Positions 25,742 to 33,791 of a stretch of DNA of 64,000 bases are shown piece by piece. Position 1 is the first letter of the stretch; every line of letters starts with the position of its first letter. A program made the translations under genes and the position numbers. This DNA is from CAVROP01 sp050008495. GTDB taxonomy: Bacteria; Acidobacteriota; Terriglobia; UBA7540. The notes beneath the pieces were generated by a model. It saw only the letters and a list, made by a program, of their open reading frames with translations. It searched no databases and was not told where the DNA came from. The stretch spans positions 62,001 through 126,000 of the forward strand of contig JBEKMN010000002.1 of assembly GCA_050008495.1 (NCBI GenBank), read 5' to 3'.

Positions 25742-25815
25742 GTCATTCCCGCGAAAGCGGGAATCCATTGTGTTCGAGACTAACAATGGACCCCCGCTTT
25801 CGCGGGGGTGACGAC
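25742..25815. repeat. CATTCCCGCGAAAGCGGGAATCCA palindromic repeat
   Basis: Hairpin TTCCCGCGAAAGCGGGAA followed by CCATTGT / ACAATGG and a second hairpin CCCCCGCTTTCGCGGGGG. A second copy with the same layout lies at 61471-61555. It supplies the first codons of the open frame of the malectin gene. Confidence 0.85.
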
Positions 25816-26889
25816 GCAAGTGGTTTCACTCCTTCGAGGCCGCTCAATGCGGAACTTCTGCCGGCTGCTCCTTTTGAAAGCCGAGAGGCGGTGGCCGGCA
25901 CCGACGCACGGTCGCAAGTCCGAATACTGGCGGGATATTCGAAAAACAACTATACGGACCATAGCGGGCAGGTTTGGGGCCCGGACCGTTATTACACTGG
26001 GGGGCTCACACGGAACTCGCCTCCCCAGTTTATCGATCGCACCTCGGATGCCACGATGTACCAGAACTGGCGCGAGGGAGAATTCAGCTACGACATCCCT
26101 CTCAAGCCGGGCCTGTATGAACTCGGGCTGTACTTCGCGGAAACTATTTACGGCTCAAACACTTTGGCGGGAGGCGGTGAGGGCAGCCGCACTTTCAATG
26201 TGGCATTAAACGGCAAGCCGCTCCTGACCGAATTCGACCCAATAGCGGATGCGGGCGCCAATAACACGGCGGACAAGCGTGTTTTCGTTGACGTGATCCC
26301 GGCCGCCGCCGACAAACTCCATTTGCAATTTTCCAAGTTCGTAGGTCCCACGCCCCCGCAAGATACGGCTATTCTGAACGCCATCGAAATCGTACCGGGA
26401 ATACCTGGGAAAATGCGGCCGGTCCGCATCGTTGCGCAGACTAACTCTTACACGGACCACAGCGGCCAAGGATGGACTCCCGATCTTTACGCGAGCCAAG
26501 GCCGCCTGGCCCTTCACAACCGGCCAATGGAACAGACGCCGGACCCTCGCCTTTACTACGGAGAGCGCTACGGGCATTTCAGCTACGCCATCCCCGTCGC
26601 GACGGGGCGGCAGTACGGCTTGACGCTGCACTTTGCCGAAACGTACTTTGGACCGCAGAACTCCGGCGGGGGCGGCGCCGGTAGCCGGCTGTTTGACCTT
26701 TACTGCAACGGCGTCACACTGCTTCGCAACTTCGATATTTTCAAGGAAGCCGGAGGCGCCGACCGCGCTGTGCAGAAGACCTTTCACGCCTTGCCGGCCA
26801 GCCCAGCGGGGAAGCTGTTCCTCACCTTCGTTCCGGTCAAGAATTACGCCTGCGTCAATGCCATCGAGGTAGTGGACGAGTCGAAGTAA
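25786..26889 (+). CDS. tandem malectin-domain protein, probably 5'-truncated
   Basis: The conceptual product holds two malectin-type carbohydrate-binding beta sandwiches, about residues 40-210 (YTDHSGQVWGPDRYYTGG, LYFAETIYG, LNAIEIVPG) and 215-365 (YTDHSGQGWTPDLY, LHFAETYFG, NAIEVVDES). There is no signal peptide and the only ATG (25786) lies inside a dispersed repeat, with no ribosome site. Related acidobacterial proteins carry these domains at the end of longer proteins, often after a winged-helix DNA-binding domain, so this looks like a C-terminal part cut off by the repeat. It may be inactive. Confidence 0.65.
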   Translation: MDPRFRGGDDASGFTPSRPLNAELLPAAPFESREAVAGTDARSQVRILAGYSKNNYTDHSGQVWGPDRYYTGGLTRNSPPQFIDRTSDATMYQNWREGEFSYDIPLKPGLYELGLYFAETIYGSNTLAGGGEGSRTFNVALNGKPLLTEFDPIADAGANNTADKRVFVDVIPAAADKLHLQFSKFVGPTPPQDTAILNAIEIVPGIPGKMRPVRIVAQTNSYTDHSGQGWTPDLYASQGRLALHNRPMEQTPDPRLYYGERYGHFSYAIPVATGRQYGLTLHFAETYFGPQNSGGGGAGSRLFDLYCNGVTLLRNFDIFKEAGGADRAVQKTFHALPASPAGKLFLTFVPVKNYACVNAIEVVDESK

Positions 26890-26890
26890 A

Positions 26891-27060
26891 GGCAGAAGGC
26901 AAATCGGCAGATGGGCAGGTGGGCAGATCGGGGAGGAGCAGCGCAGCAAACGTACAGGTCCGCGTATCGCCTAGTGAAGGATGTACTGTCTGCGTACCTG
27001 CCCATCTGCCTATCTGCCCACCTGCCGAACTGCCCATCTGCCTACCTGCCCAGTTGCAGT
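26891..27060. repeat. GGCAG-rich tandem element with inverted arms, copy 1
   Basis: Left arm 26891-26935 is a tandem of GGCAGRTSG-type units; right arm 26995-27055 is the same motif on the other strand (CTGCCCATCTGCC...). The centre contains GCAGCAAACGTACAGGTC, almost identical to the centre of the element at 52373-52617. The arms could pair into a long imperfect stem. Confidence 0.85.
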
Positions 27061-27140
27061 AAGTCCGCTTCCCTTGATAGATTAACTAGACTTAGCGATG
27101 GCGGGGTGCAGTACTGCGACTGCCTCGGACAGGAGTAACT

Positions 27141-27959
27141 CTGGCCGGCGAGAAACTTTCCAAGCTTGTGGAACTGATGGCGCACTTGCGAGGGCCAGAA
27201 GGCTGCCCCTGGGACCGGGCGCAGGACTACGACACCCTCAAGGGTTTAATGATCGAAGAGGCTTATGAAGTCATCGACGCGGTGAACGAGCGCGATTTCA
27301 AGGGCCTTGAAGATGAATTGGGCGACCTGCTCTTCCAGGTGGTGTTCTACTCCCGTTTGGCGGAAGAGGAGGGGCGCTTCAACATCGACGGCGTTATCGA
27401 GGCCGTGCATGCAAAACTCATCAGGCGGCATCCGCACGTTTTCGGCGAAGTGCGCGCCCGCGATGCCGGCGAAGCCCTGAAGAGCTGGCTGAAGGTAAAA
27501 GAGCAGGAGCGCGCCGCGACGGCTCAGGAGAAGAACGCCGAAAAATCCATCTTGGACGGAATCGCTGGGTCCATGCCCGCGACCCTCGTCGCTTACGAAC
27601 TGGGACTGCGAGCCGCGGAGGTCGGTTTTGATTGGAAGACGGCCGAGGACGTGCTCGAGAAGGTCGAGGAGGAGATTCGAGAGATACGACACGAATTGAG
27701 AGCTCCGACCGAAGCCGACGCGACGCTTGCGCTGCGAGCCCGGCTCGAGGAGGAGGTCGGCGACCTGCTTTTCTCCGTAGCAAACTTGGCGAGATTCGTG
27801 CGGTCTGACCCGGAAACTTGCCTTCGGAAAGCGAATCAAAAATTCATGCGCCGGTTCCAGGCGCTCGAAAGGGAAGTCGTGGCGCAGGGGAAAAAGCTGC
27901 AGGGTTGTTCTCTGGAGGAGATGGAATCGCTTTGGAACGAGCTGAAGTCGAAAGAGTGA
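27141..27959 (+). CDS. mazG: nucleoside triphosphate pyrophosphohydrolase MazG
   Basis: 272 residues. Hydrolyses NTPs or dNTPs to monophosphate and pyrophosphate, cleaning aberrant nucleotides. Both MazG repeats are present: the first with LRGPEGCPWDRAQ, EEAYEVIDAV and ELGDLLFQVVFYS (ExxED-type metal site), the second with LEEEVGDLLFSVANLARF. Homologues start AGEKLSKLVELM, which here follows a CTG codon at 27141 behind an AGGAG site (27131-27135) at proper spacing; the next standard start is GTG 27168. The CTG start is therefore proposed. Its stop overlaps the GNAT gene (GTGA). Confidence 0.9.
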   Translation: MAGEKLSKLVELMAHLRGPEGCPWDRAQDYDTLKGLMIEEAYEVIDAVNERDFKGLEDELGDLLFQVVFYSRLAEEEGRFNIDGVIEAVHAKLIRRHPHVFGEVRARDAGEALKSWLKVKEQERAATAQEKNAEKSILDGIAGSMPATLVAYELGLRAAEVGFDWKTAEDVLEKVEEEIREIRHELRAPTEADATLALRARLEEEVGDLLFSVANLARFVRSDPETCLRKANQKFMRRFQALEREVVAQGKKLQGCSLEEMESLWNELKSKE

Positions 27960-28696
27960 AATACACCATCCGGGCTTGCGAAACGCTGCAAGAGCTTGCT
28001 GCCCTCGTCAAGATTCAGCAGCAAATTTGGGGGTATGCGGAACACGAAGTTTATCCCCTCAGGCTGTTCGTAACCCTGCGAAAGATAGGGGGGCAGGTGC
28101 TGGGAGCTTTCGCACTGCGCGGCGGGCTGGTGGGCTTTGTCGCTTCCTTGCCCGCCTGGCACGGAGCCGACCGCTATTATCATTCGCTTTCCCTTGGCGT
28201 CTTGCGCGCACACGAAAACCGGGGATTGGGTAGAGCGCTCAAGATGGCGCAAAGGCGCGAGGCGCTGCGAGCGGGAATCGGGCTTATCGAGTGGACGTTC
28301 GATCCCCTGCGAGCTAAGAATGCCTTTCTTAACATTGTCCGTCTGGGCGCCATCGCGCGCTGCTGCCAGCCGGATTATTACGGTGAGGTCGAGAGCCGTT
28401 TTCAACGTGGACTGCCCAGCGACCGGTTGATCGCGGAATGGCATCTGATCTCGGGGCGCGTTAGACGGGCGATGGCGGGAAAGCCGCCGCGCCCCGGCAA
28501 AGCGCAGCCGGTGGCGACGCTCGAGATTCCAGCCGATATCGATGGTTTAAGGCAGTCAAACCCAGGGGAGGCGCGTCGGCGCCAGTTGGCGGTTCGCAAG
28601 CAACTGCAAGAGTTTTTCGCTCAGAAGCTGGCCATCACGGGGTTCGAATACGACGTGAGGTCAGCCCGTTACCTATTGGACCCTTATGACGATTAA
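27956..28696 (+). CDS. GNAT family N-acyltransferase (COG3375-like)
   Basis: 246 residues from GTG 27956, which overlaps the mazG stop. The GNAT core is visible: VLGAFALRGGLVGFVASLPA, SLGVLRAHENRGLGRALK with the acetyl/acyl-CoA loop, and IEWTFDPLRAKNAFLNIVRL. This subfamily is typically encoded beside enolase-superfamily N-succinylamino acid racemases, and overlaps such a gene here by 11 bases. An N-succinyltransferase acting on D-amino acids is the likely role by that association; acyl specificity is not visible in the sequence. Confidence 0.85.
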   Translation: MKYTIRACETLQELAALVKIQQQIWGYAEHEVYPLRLFVTLRKIGGQVLGAFALRGGLVGFVASLPAWHGADRYYHSLSLGVLRAHENRGLGRALKMAQRREALRAGIGLIEWTFDPLRAKNAFLNIVRLGAIARCCQPDYYGEVESRFQRGLPSDRLIAEWHLISGRVRRAMAGKPPRPGKAQPVATLEIPADIDGLRQSNPGEARRRQLAVRKQLQEFFAQKLAITGFEYDVRSARYLLDPYDD

Positions 28697-29792
28697 TCGC
28701 GTGGAACTTCGGGAAATTCAGATGCCGCTCGTCCATTCATTTGAGACGAGTTTTGGCAAGACAACCCTGCGCAGGATCGTGCTGGTGCGCGTGGATGCGG
28801 AGGGCCTTACGGGATGGGGCGAAGTGACGGCGGGTGAAGCGCCGCTGTACAGCCACGAGACTTTCGAAACAGCTTGGCATGTGTTGCGAGAGTTCCTCAT
28901 TCCCTGGGCTCTGGAACATGATTGGGCATCGCCTGCGGAACTGGCGGCGCGGTTCCGCCCCATCCGCGGTCACAACATGGCCAAGGCGGCCCTCGAGAAC
29001 GCGCTCTGGGTGATCGAGGCGCAACAGAAAGGCATTCCCTTGGCGAAAGCCGTGGGCGGGACGCTCGAGGAGATTCCGTGCGGTGTATCCATCGGCATTC
29101 AAAGTAATGTCGAGGTACTGCTGGAAAAGATCGCTCGAGAAGTCTCAGCCGGCTATCAGCGGATCAAGGTGAAGGTCAAGCCGGGTTGGGATGTCAATGT
29201 CCTGGAGCGCATCCGCACCGAATTCCCTCGTATCTCCCTGATGGCGGACGCGAATTCAGCTTACACGTTAGCCGACCTGGAGCATTTGAAGCAATTCGAC
29301 CGATTCTATCTCATGATGATCGAGCAGCCGCTCGGTTGGGACGACATTATCGATCACGCCAAGCTGCAAAGGGAAATCTCCACGCCGATTTGCCTCGATG
29401 AGTCGATTCACAGCGCCGACGACGCGCGCAAGGCCATTGATTTAGGAGCGTGCAAAATCATTAACATGAAACTGGGCCGCGTGGGGGGCTTTACCTCGGC
29501 CCGACGGCTTCACGAAGTTTGCCGGGCAAGGAACATTCCGGTTTGGTGCGGGGGGATGCTCGAGTCCGGCATCGGGCGCGCCCACAATGTCGCCATGTCC
29601 TCGCTCCCTGGTTTTACTCTTCCGGGTGACGTTTCAGCCAGCCGGCGGTACTGGACGGAGGACATTATCTCCCCGGAAGTGACCGTCAGCCCTCACGGAA
29701 CTATCCGGGTGCCCCAGACCCCCGGGCTGGGTTATGAGCCCGACCTCGATCGAATCGAAAAAGTAACCACACGGAAGGAGCAGTTTAGCTAG
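28686..29792 (+). CDS. o-succinylbenzoate synthase / N-succinylamino acid racemase
   Basis: 368-residue enolase-superfamily enzyme of the MenC/NSAR group. Catalytic and metal residues line up: K161 and K163 (IKVKVKPG), D188 (MADANSAY), E213 (MIEQPL), D238 (CLDESI) and K262 (NMKLGRVGG). The family makes o-succinylbenzoate for menaquinone, racemises N-succinylamino acids, or does both. No other men gene is near and the overlapping partner is the GNAT acyltransferase, which favours the racemase role (D- to L-amino acid conversion through N-succinyl intermediates). A desuccinylase, the expected third enzyme, is not in the window. Confidence 0.88.
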   Translation: MTINRVELREIQMPLVHSFETSFGKTTLRRIVLVRVDAEGLTGWGEVTAGEAPLYSHETFETAWHVLREFLIPWALEHDWASPAELAARFRPIRGHNMAKAALENALWVIEAQQKGIPLAKAVGGTLEEIPCGVSIGIQSNVEVLLEKIAREVSAGYQRIKVKVKPGWDVNVLERIRTEFPRISLMADANSAYTLADLEHLKQFDRFYLMMIEQPLGWDDIIDHAKLQREISTPICLDESIHSADDARKAIDLGACKIINMKLGRVGGFTSARRLHEVCRARNIPVWCGGMLESGIGRAHNVAMSSLPGFTLPGDVSASRRYWTEDIISPEVTVSPHGTIRVPQTPGLGYEPDLDRIEKVTTRKEQFS

Positions 29793-29811
29793 CGTGGCGC
29801 TCGCCGCCATT

Positions 29812-29885
29812 GTAGGGGTGGCCGTTCTTGCCACCCTAGTTGCAACCACAAGGGTTGCCTCTACCGAGGCGGGACGCCACCCTAG
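29812..29885. repeat. TAGGGGTGGCC...GGGTTGCC palindromic repeat
   Basis: Copy of the repeat at 7463-7522, with the core GCAACCACAAGGGTTGC and GGGGTGGC / GCCACCC arms, lying just before the EamA transporter start. Confidence 0.7.
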
Positions 29886-29900
29886 CACGCGCGGAGGCAC

Positions 29901-30824
29901 GTGTCGCACGGGTCAGTCCAACATCATCGCCACAGCCATGCCCTGATGCACGTTCTGATGTTCTTGGGGACGGTGTTTTGGGCTTCGAACATTGTGGCCG
30001 GAAAAGAGGCTGTGAACGGTTTTGGCGCCATGGGGTTGCCGCAATTGCGCTTGGCGGGCGCCGCCATCCTTTTTGCTGTTTTGTTTTTGGCGTGGCGCGG
30101 CTGGCCTGAGTGGCACTTGGGCGGCCGTCAATGGCTTGTTCTCCTGGGTGTTGCATTCAACGGTCTAACTCTAAACCAGATATGTTTTATTAATGGCTTG
30201 GCCAGGACTTCAGTGGCGCACACCGGCCTCATCGTAGCGATCGGCCCGGTGATGACGCTGGCGCTCGCATGCTTAATGAGGCTCGAGCCGTTGACCCTTC
30301 CCAAGCTGCTCGGCATGCTGATTTCCATCGTGGGAGTTGCGATGCTTACTCTTGGGGGGCAGGAACCGGGGAGTACAGCGCACTGGCAAGGGGACCTGAT
30401 CGTGCTGGCCGGCAGCGCGTCCTTCGCTTACTATACAATTCAGGTCAAGGAAATCGCGAATCAGTACGATACTCTTACCCTGAACACCGTGACCTTTGCC
30501 TTGGGTTGCTTGCTGATGATTCCATTTGCGGCTCGATCGGTGATGCATATCCGCTGGGCCAAGGTAACCCTGGGCGCCTGGGGCGGCCTGGCGTTTATGA
30601 TCACCTTAGGTACAGTCGTGGCCTACCTCTTCTACGCCTTCGCCCTGACGGAGCTTGCCGCTTCGCGCGTGGCGGCGTTCAACTACCTTCAGCCAGTGGT
30701 GGCGGCGCTGCTGGGGGCGTGGCTGCTCGGCGAAAGTATGACGCGGCGCGTGATCGTCAGCGGCACGCTAATCCTTCTGGGCGTGTACTTGGCCGAACGC
30801 GAGCGGGGGGAAGAGGGGCAGTAG
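29901..30824 (+). CDS. EamA/DMT family transporter
   Basis: 307-residue inner-membrane protein with ten predicted helices in two EamA repeats (LGTVFWASNIVAGKEAV opens the first, LIVLAGSASFAYYTIQVKEI the second). Such drug/metabolite transporters export amino acids or metabolites; the adjoining racemase suggests but does not prove an amino-acid link. The GTG start at 29901 follows a GGAGG with short spacing; an ATG at 29946 is an alternative. The stop codon falls inside a GGCAG tandem repeat. Confidence 0.88.
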   Translation: MSHGSVQHHRHSHALMHVLMFLGTVFWASNIVAGKEAVNGFGAMGLPQLRLAGAAILFAVLFLAWRGWPEWHLGGRQWLVLLGVAFNGLTLNQICFINGLARTSVAHTGLIVAIGPVMTLALACLMRLEPLTLPKLLGMLISIVGVAMLTLGGQEPGSTAHWQGDLIVLAGSASFAYYTIQVKEIANQYDTLTLNTVTFALGCLLMIPFAARSVMHIRWAKVTLGAWGGLAFMITLGTVVAYLFYAFALTELAASRVAAFNYLQPVVAALLGAWLLGESMTRRVIVSGTLILLGVYLAERERGEEGQ

Positions 30825-30930
30825 GCAGTCGGCAGGTCGGCAGATGGGCAGGTCGGCAGTTGGCAGGTCCGCAGTTGGCAGGTCGGCTGATGGGTGGGTC
30901 GGCAGTGGGGTGATGGGCGTTGGACACTTA
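30817..30930. repeat. GGCAG tandem array (one-armed)
   Basis: About ten GGCAGGTCG / GGCAGTTGG units in one orientation. Same unit as the two-armed elements at 26891 and 52373, but without the inverted arm. It begins inside the last codons of the EamA gene. Confidence 0.8.
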
Positions 30931-30960
30931 ATCTCTCTCCCAGCATAAGGACCAGGCAGG

Positions 30961-31914
30961 ATGAATTTCCTTTCACGATATCGAGGTCATTGGACCTCTC
31001 GGCAACTCTTTCGACTGATTGCGGGGATGGCCGTTGCGTTCGTGCTCTTGAATCTGGAATCCGGAATCTGGAATGCGGCTTGGCCGCCCGATGGGGCGGA
31101 CCCAACGTCTAAGCCCGCATCTTCAAAGGCGGACGCCGGTTCTCAGAAGACTGCCTTCCATCCGGACGTGCACTCCAACATTGCTGCGATCGCCGATGCC
31201 GAGACGTCCACGCTGCTCTATGAGAAGAATGCGAGCCGAGTCACTCCGATTGCCTCGATTACTAAATTGATGACGGCAATCGTCATGCTCGATGCGAAGC
31301 TCCCGCTAACCGATCTGGTAACAGTCAGCGAGGCGGACATCGACGATTTGAAAGGCACGCGGTCTTACTTAAGCCTTGGCACCACCTTGTCGCGCGAAGC
31401 CATGCTACACCTTGCTTTGATGTCGTCGGAGAATCGGGCCGCGGCGTGTCTGAGCCGCTACTACCCAGGAGGGCGGCCGGCTTTCATTGCCGCGATGAAC
31501 CGCAAAGCGCAGGAACTGGGTATGGACAACAGCCACTTTGTGAGTCCGAATGGGCTCTCTCCTGAGAATGTTTCGACGGCCCGGGACCTGGTAAGACTCG
31601 TGAAAGCCGCCTGCCAATATCCGTTGATACGGCAATTCTCCACGGACACTCAATTCGATGTTTACGTAGGCAAACTGGGCAGAATGAAGCTGCAATACGG
31701 CAACACGGACCGGTTAGTCGGCCGTCAGGATTGGGATATCGAGCTTCAAAAAACGGGCTTCATCAATGAATCCGGCAGATGCCTCGTAATGGACGCGCAG
31801 GTGGATGGCAGGAACCTCATCATGGTGTTCTTGGATGCCTATGGCCGATTGACCTGTTTTGCCGACGCTCGTCGCGTACGCAGGCAATTGGCTGCTCTAG
31901 AGCGGCGACGGTAG
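30961..31914 (+). CDS. S11 D-alanyl-D-alanine endopeptidase (PBP7-like)
   Basis: 317-residue penicillin-binding peptidase acting on peptidoglycan stem peptides in the periplasm. Catalytic motifs are complete: S99-I-T-K102, S156-E-N158 and K264-T-G266. A single N-terminal hydrophobic segment (residues 17-30) acts as signal or anchor, followed by a low-complexity linker to residue 65. The codons for residues 29-38 are an AATCTGGAAT tandem repeat of the kind found between genes elsewhere in the window. The size fits PbpG-type endopeptidases lacking the C-terminal domain of PBP5. Confidence 0.88.
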   Translation: MNFLSRYRGHWTSRQLFRLIAGMAVAFVLLNLESGIWNAAWPPDGADPTSKPASSKADAGSQKTAFHPDVHSNIAAIADAETSTLLYEKNASRVTPIASITKLMTAIVMLDAKLPLTDLVTVSEADIDDLKGTRSYLSLGTTLSREAMLHLALMSSENRAAACLSRYYPGGRPAFIAAMNRKAQELGMDNSHFVSPNGLSPENVSTARDLVRLVKAACQYPLIRQFSTDTQFDVYVGKLGRMKLQYGNTDRLVGRQDWDIELQKTGFINESGRCLVMDAQVDGRNLIMVFLDAYGRLTCFADARRVRRQLAALERRR

Positions 31915-32028
31915 CAGGAAGGTTGGACAGTCGATGCGTTGCTCCCAAAACCGCGAGTTGGCAGGAACCTCAAGCTTGTGGGCGTAATACCTACCCCGAT
32001 TTGCCATCCCGTGAATGCTCCCGCCGTG

Positions 32029-32042
32029 TATACTGGTTACGA
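32029..32042 (+). promoter_or_regulatory. TATACT box 7 bases before the moaD-moaE start
   Basis: TATACT at 32029-32034 is followed by only 7 bases and the ATG, with no ribosome site. The spacing is the same as in the second padR gene, so a leaderless transcript is possible; no good -35 box is seen. Confidence 0.4.
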
Positions 32043-32743
32043 TGAAGATCAAGGTGCTCTTCTTTGGGCTGACGCATGACCTGGCGGGGGTTCAACAAGA
32101 GGAGGCGGAGATTCCGGACGGGGCCAACCTGGATGACCTTTGGGAGCGGTACGCGGCGCGTTTTCCACGCTTAAACGACCTCTCGCAAGCGGTTTTGCTC
32201 GCCGTGAATCAGGACATTGCGAACCGGGCCCGAGTCCTACAAGATGGAGATGAAGTGGCGTTTCTTCCCCCGGTCAGCGGTGGCTCGAACCAGGACTATT
32301 ATTTGCTGACCCGCTCTCCTATCCCCACCGCGGAGCTAGTACATCAACAAAAGGCTGCCGAAGATGGCGCTGTCATAGTGTTCGAAGGTGTCGTGCGGAA
32401 CAATTCCAACGGGCGACGAACGCTCTACCTCGAGTACGAAGCGTACGAGCCGATGGCCATCCGCAAGATGCAGGAAATCGGGCTAGAGGCGAGAGGAAAA
32501 TTCGAAATCGACCACCTCGGAATGATACACAGGCTGGGGCGGTTGGAAATCGGCGAGACCAGTGTGGCGATTATTGTAACTTCTGCCCACCGGCGCGCCG
32601 CCTTTGGCGCCTGTCAATTTGCCATCGACCGGCTAAAGCAAATCGTTCCGATCTGGAAGAAGGAATATTTTGAGGACGGCTCGGTCTGGGCGGAAGGCGA
32701 GGGCCATGGAAGCGTGCTGAGCCCAAATAACAACCCCACATAA
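32042..32743 (+). CDS. MoaD-MoaE fusion, molybdopterin synthase
   Basis: 233 residues joining both subunits of molybdopterin synthase, which converts cyclic pyranopterin monophosphate to molybdopterin. Residues 1-81 are the ubiquitin-like MoaD part ending in VSGG; residues 82-233 are MoaE with GVVRNNSNGR, SAHRRAAF and the active-site PIWKKE. In the two-protein system the terminal GG of MoaD must be free to receive sulfur; here it is internal (G80-G81), so cleavage or a different sulfur route is needed, as proposed for mycobacterial MoaX. It is 16 bases before the inositol monophosphatase gene. Confidence 0.9.
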   Translation: MKIKVLFFGLTHDLAGVQQEEAEIPDGANLDDLWERYAARFPRLNDLSQAVLLAVNQDIANRARVLQDGDEVAFLPPVSGGSNQDYYLLTRSPIPTAELVHQQKAAEDGAVIVFEGVVRNNSNGRRTLYLEYEAYEPMAIRKMQEIGLEARGKFEIDHLGMIHRLGRLEIGETSVAIIVTSAHRRAAFGACQFAIDRLKQIVPIWKKEYFEDGSVWAEGEGHGSVLSPNNNPT

Positions 32744-32759
32744 GGCTCCCGGAAACGCT

Positions 32760-33563
32760 ATGGAGAATACCCTGAAAGTCGCAATCGATATCGCCCGCGA
32801 GGCAGGTGACCTGCTTCTGGAACATTTTCGCCAGCCTCTCGAGATCAGTTACAAGCGGCGCTCGGACTTGGTGACCGAGGCGGACCGGAAATCGGAAACC
32901 TTAATCGTGGAACGGCTGAAAAGCCACTTTCCGGAGTACGCGATCGTGGCGGAAGAAGGAGGAGGGCAAAGGACGGGCTCGGATTATTGCTGGTACGTCG
33001 ATCCGCTCGATGGGACAACCAATTTTGCGCACGGGTTTCCCATATTCTGCGTCACATTGGGGCTCGCTTATCGCGGCGAAGTGGTGGCAGGGGTAGTTTA
33101 TGATCCCACTCGCGACGAGCTGTTCACGGTGGAACGGGGGGCAGGGGCTTTCCTCAATGGGGAGCGCCTCTCGGTGTCAAAGAACGCCAACTTGTCAGAT
33201 TGCCTGGTGGCAACCGGTTTCCCGCCTTTCGCTTCGAATCACGATTTAAATGTCGAGTTCTATTTTCGGTTTACACAGCTCACTCACGGCATTCGGCGCG
33301 CCGGCTCCGCCGCTTTGGACCTCTGCTGTGTCGCGGCCGGCCGATTCGACGGCTTTTGGGAGTTGAAGCTCAATCCCTGGGACAAGGCGGCGGGCACCTT
33401 GCTCGTTACGGAAGCCGGCGGCCGCGTGAGCGGCATTACCGGCAAACCGTTCGAACTACTTGGAGACGATATCTTCGTCTCGAACGGCCTAATTCACGAT
33501 CAGATGGTCGCCGTGTTCAAAGAGGTCCTGGAGCGGCGCGGCGACGCGGACGGGCGCTTCTGA
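32760..33563 (+). CDS. suhB: inositol-1-monophosphatase family protein
   Basis: 267 residues, length typical of SuhB. Metal-binding motifs are intact: AEEGG (residue ~64), DPLDGTTNF and the C-terminal WDKAAGTLLVTEAGG. It hydrolyses inositol monophosphate or related sugar phosphates; SuhB also binds the transcription machinery in Escherichia coli. It probably shares a transcript with the MoaD-MoaE gene. Confidence 0.9.
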   Translation: MENTLKVAIDIAREAGDLLLEHFRQPLEISYKRRSDLVTEADRKSETLIVERLKSHFPEYAIVAEEGGGQRTGSDYCWYVDPLDGTTNFAHGFPIFCVTLGLAYRGEVVAGVVYDPTRDELFTVERGAGAFLNGERLSVSKNANLSDCLVATGFPPFASNHDLNVEFYFRFTQLTHGIRRAGSAALDLCCVAAGRFDGFWELKLNPWDKAAGTLLVTEAGGRVSGITGKPFELLGDDIFVSNGLIHDQMVAVFKEVLERRGDADGRF

Positions 33564-33582
33564 GGATCGCGGGCTCTTTTCG

Positions 33583-33724
33583 CCTGTCATTCTGAGCGCA
33601 GCGAAGTCCGATTTCCGGACCCCGATGGGGTCCATCGGACCCCAGAAATCGGGGAATCTCTGCAGTTTCCTGACTCCCCTGCGAAGGGCAACCGCGGAGA
33701 TGCTTCGCTGCGCTCAGAATGACA
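33583..33724. repeat. inverted GTCATTCTGAGCGCAGCGAAG repeat pair
   Basis: Outer arms TGTCATTCTGAGCGCAGCGAAG and CTTCGCTGCGCTCAGAATGACA are complementary; a GGACCCC/GGGGTCC palindrome lies inside. The arrangement is like a REPIN and sits between two co-oriented genes. Confidence 0.85.
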
Positions 33725-33791
33725 CTGGGGGGCAAAGGAAGAGCATCAGCGTTTAAATTACGCCCATTCACGATTTCGAGAGGTACATTTG

